A stretch of 8,714 nt of DNA from Acidobacteriaceae bacterium (GTDB lineage Bacteria > Acidobacteriota > Terriglobia > Bryobacterales > Bryobacteraceae), in the NCBI GenBank assembly GCA_019245255.1, contig JAFARV010000569.1, positions 1 to 8,714 of the forward strand. Reading direction: 5' to 3'. A program made the position numbers and the translations under genes. Positions 6,530-8,714 of this stretch are shown here, one piece after another. The notes below the pieces were generated by a model. That model was not told where the DNA came from. It saw nothing but the letters and a program-made list of their open reading frames with translations, and searched no databases. Every line of letters starts with the position of its first letter. The stretch's first letter is position 1.

Positions 6530-6641
6530 CACTTTATTATCGCGGTCCCGGCCGGAGACAGACTCCATGACACGGCTGCTTTTTCGTCGCCAATACCCAC
6601 TTGTCTCCGTGATGAACGGTTCGCTTTCGCGCACGCGTCCG
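6530..6641 (-). other. Leader of thiG with a long-loop inverted repeat
   Basis: The 112 bases between the DUF4159 stop and the thiG start hold a perfect 8-base inverted repeat, CGGAGACA (6553-6560) and TGTCTCCG (6602-6609), separated by 41 bases. I looked for a TPP riboswitch (THI box, CTGAGA and the conserved ACCTGATC-like segment) and did not find one. The stem may be chance. Confidence 0.25.
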
Positions 6642-7484
6642 TCAATGCGTCATTGCATACACAATGTAATTCACCCCGAGACGCACGCCTAGAGCCGAGA
6701 ATTTCTCCGGATAGCGAGGATCGTCCGCCCACTCCCACGAATCGCCGACATCGGAATTGAACGAGATCGCAATCATCACGCGGCCCCGGTCATCGTAAAT
6801 GCCGCGCCAGCCGGCAACGTAGCCATCGTATTTGTGTCCCTCTTGAAGGTGTTCGGCGCCCACGATCTGATACCGATCGTCAAGGTCGTAGACCGTGTGA
6901 AAAATGGGATCCGAATCCGGAATGTCGACGATCGGACGGTCTGGGAAGACCCGGTGCATGCTCTCCTGAAAGACCGCCCACTCGGTGGTGCCGTGAAAGT
7001 CGTCGGCCATGAAGAAACCGCCACGCAGCAGGTAGTCGCGAAGCTTTTGCGCCTGGTTATCGGTAATTCCCCACTCGCCCACCTGGACGGCGTAGAGCCA
7101 CGGCCAGTTATACACGTCATCGCCATCGTCGAGGTTCACGCACTGCTCGATGGAGCGTGCGTCAATGCGGGTCAGACGCCGCACCGCAAGCGAGAAGTGA
7201 CGGTCGGCACGCGGGAAATCCTGTGTCCAAAGCGACCAACCCTCACGCCAGTCCCCGCCAAACCGGTTGCGGTAGCCGTCATTCCAGCCGGGCGGGTACA
7301 TTAACCGTGCAAAGGCCCATTCCGAAGGGGCAGTAGACTCAGTCGGAACAGGGACATCGCCGATCTGGTATTCGACGCCGTTATATTCGCGAAACGGTCG
7401 CGGCAGCTGGCGTTCGATTGCAAACACCGAGCCGATAAACGCGAGAGCGGCAACTACCAGGAGCGAAGTGTTGCGCCAGCGCAT
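6642..7484 (-). CDS. Exported DUF4159 domain protein
   Basis: This 280-residue protein has an N-terminal signal peptide or anchor (MRWRNTSLLVVAALAFIGSVFA). The remainder matches DUF4159: EWAFARLMYPPG (55-66), then WTQDFPRADRHFSLAVRRLTRI (86-107, the tryptophan/aspartate core WxxDxPxAD), YNWPWLYAVQVGEWGIT (125-141), LRDYLLRGGFFMADDF (148-163), HRVFPDRPIVDIP (177-189), DPIFHTVYDL (192-201) and a terminal LGVRLGVNYIVYAMTH. The domain is thought to have a glutamine-amidotransferase-like fold and is often near MoxR/DUF58/BatA-type genes, none of which appear here. Molecular function is unknown, and no catalytic triad is claimed. The ATG at 7484 has only a poor ribosome site, but it places the signal peptide correctly. 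The length fits a complete family member. It stands 144 bases from the small gene before it and 112 bases from thiG. Confidence 0.87.
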   Translation of the reverse strand: MRWRNTSLLVVAALAFIGSVFAIERQLPRPFREYNGVEYQIGDVPVPTESTAPSEWAFARLMYPPGWNDGYRNRFGGDWREGWSLWTQDFPRADRHFSLAVRRLTRIDARSIEQCVNLDDGDDVYNWPWLYAVQVGEWGITDNQAQKLRDYLLRGGFFMADDFHGTTEWAVFQESMHRVFPDRPIVDIPDSDPIFHTVYDLDDRYQIVGAEHLQEGHKYDGYVAGWRGIYDDRGRVMIAISFNSDVGDSWEWADDPRYPEKFSALGVRLGVNYIVYAMTH

Positions 7485-7521
7485 CTTGAGACCCGAACTT
7501 CAGCTATCAGTGTCTCAGGTC

Positions 7522-7628
7522 GCGGCCGGCACGGTTGGCTAATAGCGCAAAGCGGTCAAAACGTGCCGCATACGAATGACGGACAATGTCGTCCGGCGGC
7601 ACGCAACTTTGCCGCCGGCACGGTGGGC
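7522..7628. repeat. Imperfect direct repeat pair plus hairpin in an intergenic gap
   Basis: An 18-base sequence containing GCCGGCACGGT occurs at 7522-7539 and again at 7611-7628 with two mismatches. The second copy also forms the right arm of a hairpin: CCGGCGGCA (7593-7601) pairs perfectly with TGCCGCCGG (7610-7618) across an 8-base loop. A shorter inverted piece, GTGCCGC, lies near 7562. The hairpin is immediately downstream of the minus-strand small gene's stop (7629-7631), so it could protect or end that transcript, although no T tract follows. The rest of the 144-base gap before the DUF4159 gene shows no convincing promoter. Confidence 0.55.
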
Positions 7629-7799
7629 CTATTTACGGCCACCCGCAGTAGCGGAGCCGCTCTGCTGATTCTGTTTTTGCGCCAGATCCTCATCCACCGT
7701 CTCCACATCACCCTCGGCCTTCGACGGCACGGGACGGGTATCTGCGGCCAGATTGGCGTCTCGCTGATCGTTTGTTGGCTTTTTTTGTTGGTCGGCCAT
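7629..7799 (-). CDS. Small hydrophilic hypothetical protein
   Basis: An ATG at 7799 opens a 56-residue frame beginning MADQQKKPTNDQRDANL and ending SGSATAGGRK. It is strongly hydrophilic, rich in Gln, Asp, Lys and Ala, with no membrane segment, signal or cysteine, and is probably disordered. I do not recognise a family. The frame is open further upstream to a TTG at 7877, but that extension would run into the compound hairpin behind galM and has no better ribosome site, so I prefer the ATG. Codon choice is balanced and compatible with real coding. The stop is directly followed by a GC-rich hairpin, which fits a discrete transcript end. No Shine-Dalgarno sequence is obvious. This could still be a chance frame. 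Confidence 0.42.
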   Translation of the reverse strand: MADQQKKPTNDQRDANLAADTRPVPSKAEGDVETVDEDLAQKQNQQSGSATAGGRK

Positions 7800-7861
7800 A
7801 TTGGTTAGACCGATGCCATCCAGGGCAGTTTCAACGCCGTAGCAGAGCTTACGCTTCTCTT

Positions 7862-7917
7862 CAGGAACCGCGCACAACGGACTCGCCGGTCCGCTTGCAA
7901 TCCGTAGCCGGTTCCTG
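7862..7917 (-). other. Compound stem-loop after the galM stop
   Basis: CAGGAACCG (7862-7870) and CGGTTCCTG (7909-7917) are perfect 9-base complements enclosing 38 bases. Inside, CGGAC (7878-7882) and GTCCG (7889-7893) form a second stem with a 6-base loop. On the minus strand the structure begins 2 bases after the galM stop codon (7920-7922). No T tract follows, so it is not a textbook intrinsic terminator. A 3' end stabiliser or a small structured RNA are possibilities. The pairing is seen in the sequence; its role is inference. Confidence 0.45.
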
Positions 7918-7919
7918 TA

Positions 7920-8714
7920 CTACCTCGGGTCGCGTCCGGCGGCCGGTGCCGCTACAGAGAACCGGAAAATCGTCGTCGAGCGAAACACCTCACCCGGCTG
8001 CAGCACGGTGGTTGGAAAATTCGGATGGTGCGGGCTGTCCGGGAAGTGTTGCGTTTCCAGGCAGAACCCGGAGCGAAAGCCGTACACCGCGCCGCCTTTG
8101 CCGACCACCTCGCCCGTCAGATGATTGCCCGTGTAGAACTGCATTCCAGGCTGCGTTGTGAGCACCTCGAGCGTCCGCCCCGACTGCGGATCCACAGCAC
8201 GGGCAGCCAAACGCACCGAACTGGGATCACCGTTGATTACAAAATTCTGGTCGTAGCCGATGCTCAGCTTCAACTGCTCATTCTTTTGGTCGATGCGATC
8301 GCCTATGCGGCGGGGCGCGCGAAAGTCGAACGGTGTACCTTCAACTTGCGTCAATTCACCGGTCGGCACCAGGTGCTCGTCAATGGGCGTGAAGGCATCG
8401 GCATTGATCGTGACAACGTGGTCAAGAATCTTATTGCGGCCCTGATTTCCTGATAAATCGAAGTACGAGTGATTCGTCAGGTTTAGAACCGTGGCGCGAT
8501 CGGTAGTCGCCATAAATTCAATGACGAGCTCGTTCTGTTCCTTCATCCTGTAAGTGACCGTCGCGTTCAGATTACCCGGGAAACCGCATTCGCCGTCGAC
8601 GCTCAGGTACCGAAGCTCCAGGGCGCCGCCATCGCTGCTACGGTCTGCGCGCGCCGACCAGAGAACGCCATCAAATCCCGGCTTGCCCCCGTGGAGGCAA
8701 TTCGGTCCGTCATT
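7920..8714 (-). CDS. galM: Aldose 1-epimerase (galactose mutarotase), N-terminus outside window
   Basis: The minus-strand frame is open from the window edge to a TAG at 7920-7922, giving 264 residues of a GalM-type mutarotase, which interconverts alpha and beta anomers of hexoses such as galactose. Visible landmarks, numbered from the first residue in the window, are PNCLHGGKPGFDGVLW (4-19) with His8 in the conserved L-H-G-G, NLTNHSYFDLSG (78-89) with His82 as the expected catalytic acid, GYDQNF (153-158) with Asp155, and FCLETQHFPDSPHHPNFP (217-234) with Glu220 as the expected catalytic base. All four expected active-site positions are therefore present. The usual Y-D-H pattern reads Y-D-Q here. 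The ATG at 8546 is internal, because homology continues upstream through the L-H-G-G region. Any signal peptide, frequent in acidobacterial members, would lie beyond the edge. Confidence 0.93.
   Translation of the reverse strand, partial: NDGPNCLHGGKPGFDGVLWSARADRSSDGGALELRYLSVDGECGFPGNLNATVTYRMKEQNELVIEFMATTDRATVLNLTNHSYFDLSGNQGRNKILDHVVTINADAFTPIDEHLVPTGELTQVEGTPFDFRAPRRIGDRIDQKNEQLKLSIGYDQNFVINGDPSSVRLAARAVDPQSGRTLEVLTTQPGMQFYTGNHLTGEVVGKGGAVYGFRSGFCLETQHFPDSPHHPNFPTTVLQPGEVFRSTTIFRFSVAAPAAGRDPR

Noticed and set aside
6530..6634. 35-residue N-terminal extension of ThiG starting at GTG 6634
   Set aside because: The open frame is real, but known ThiG proteins begin near the ATG at 6529 and the extension has no family resemblance.
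6530..6641. TPP riboswitch upstream of thiG
   Set aside because: The conserved CTGAGA and ACCTGATC-type segments are not present on the minus strand of this leader.
7800..7877. 26-residue N-terminal extension of the small protein from TTG 7877
   Set aside because: It would start inside the compound hairpin behind galM, uses a rare start codon and has no better ribosome site.
8025..8453. 142-residue plus-strand frame opposite galM
   Set aside because: It is antisense to clear GalM coding with all active-site motifs and has no domain of its own.

Overview
The window looks like a stretch of an Acidobacteriota chromosome. The main evidence is a secreted protein of the 'VWFA-related Acidobacterial domain' type, supported by a DUF4159 protein, a secreted DUF1349-like/TolB-like pair and the moderately GC-rich coding. 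The assignment rests on protein style, not on any search. I found no rRNA, tRNA, CRISPR array, transposase or phage gene. The DNA is mostly coding, with intergenic gaps of about 13 to 145 bases.

Left third (1-2356, plus strand). The tail of an ArsR-type repressor overlaps the start of a cytosolic SRPBCC/AHSA1 protein, a common regulator-effector pairing. A second SRPBCC protein with its own RBS and an apparent signal peptide follows, then a membrane-anchored or secreted alpha/beta hydrolase with a clear nucleophile elbow.

Middle (2370-5710). A secreted 532-residue VWFA-related protein lies on the minus strand and converges with the hydrolase. It diverges across 126 bases from a plus-strand pair: an exported DUF1349-like (concanavalin-like) protein and an exported six-blade TolB-like PD40 propeller. 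The pair has an 11-base gap, and the RBS of the second gene overlaps the stop of the first. From memory of the families, these two modules also occur fused in one protein, so they probably work together at the cell envelope.

Right part (5744-8714, all minus strand). In transcription order: the 3' portion of an aldose 1-epimerase (galM) cut by the window edge, a small hydrophilic protein, an exported DUF4159 protein, and thiG (thiazole synthase). Gaps of 112-145 bases make a single tight operon uncertain, and no thiamin partner gene is visible beside thiG.

The most notable non-coding structures are: a 21-base tandem duplication that repeats the stop codon of the TolB-like gene and sets three copies of a GC-rich arm against one complementary arm in the end of thiG; a compound hairpin immediately after the galM stop; a repeat-and-hairpin cluster at 7522-7628; and an imperfect 30-base dyad in the divergent 3969-4094 region. 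I see no clear new multi-gene system. The structured DNA and the split DUF1349/PD40 pair are the best leads.
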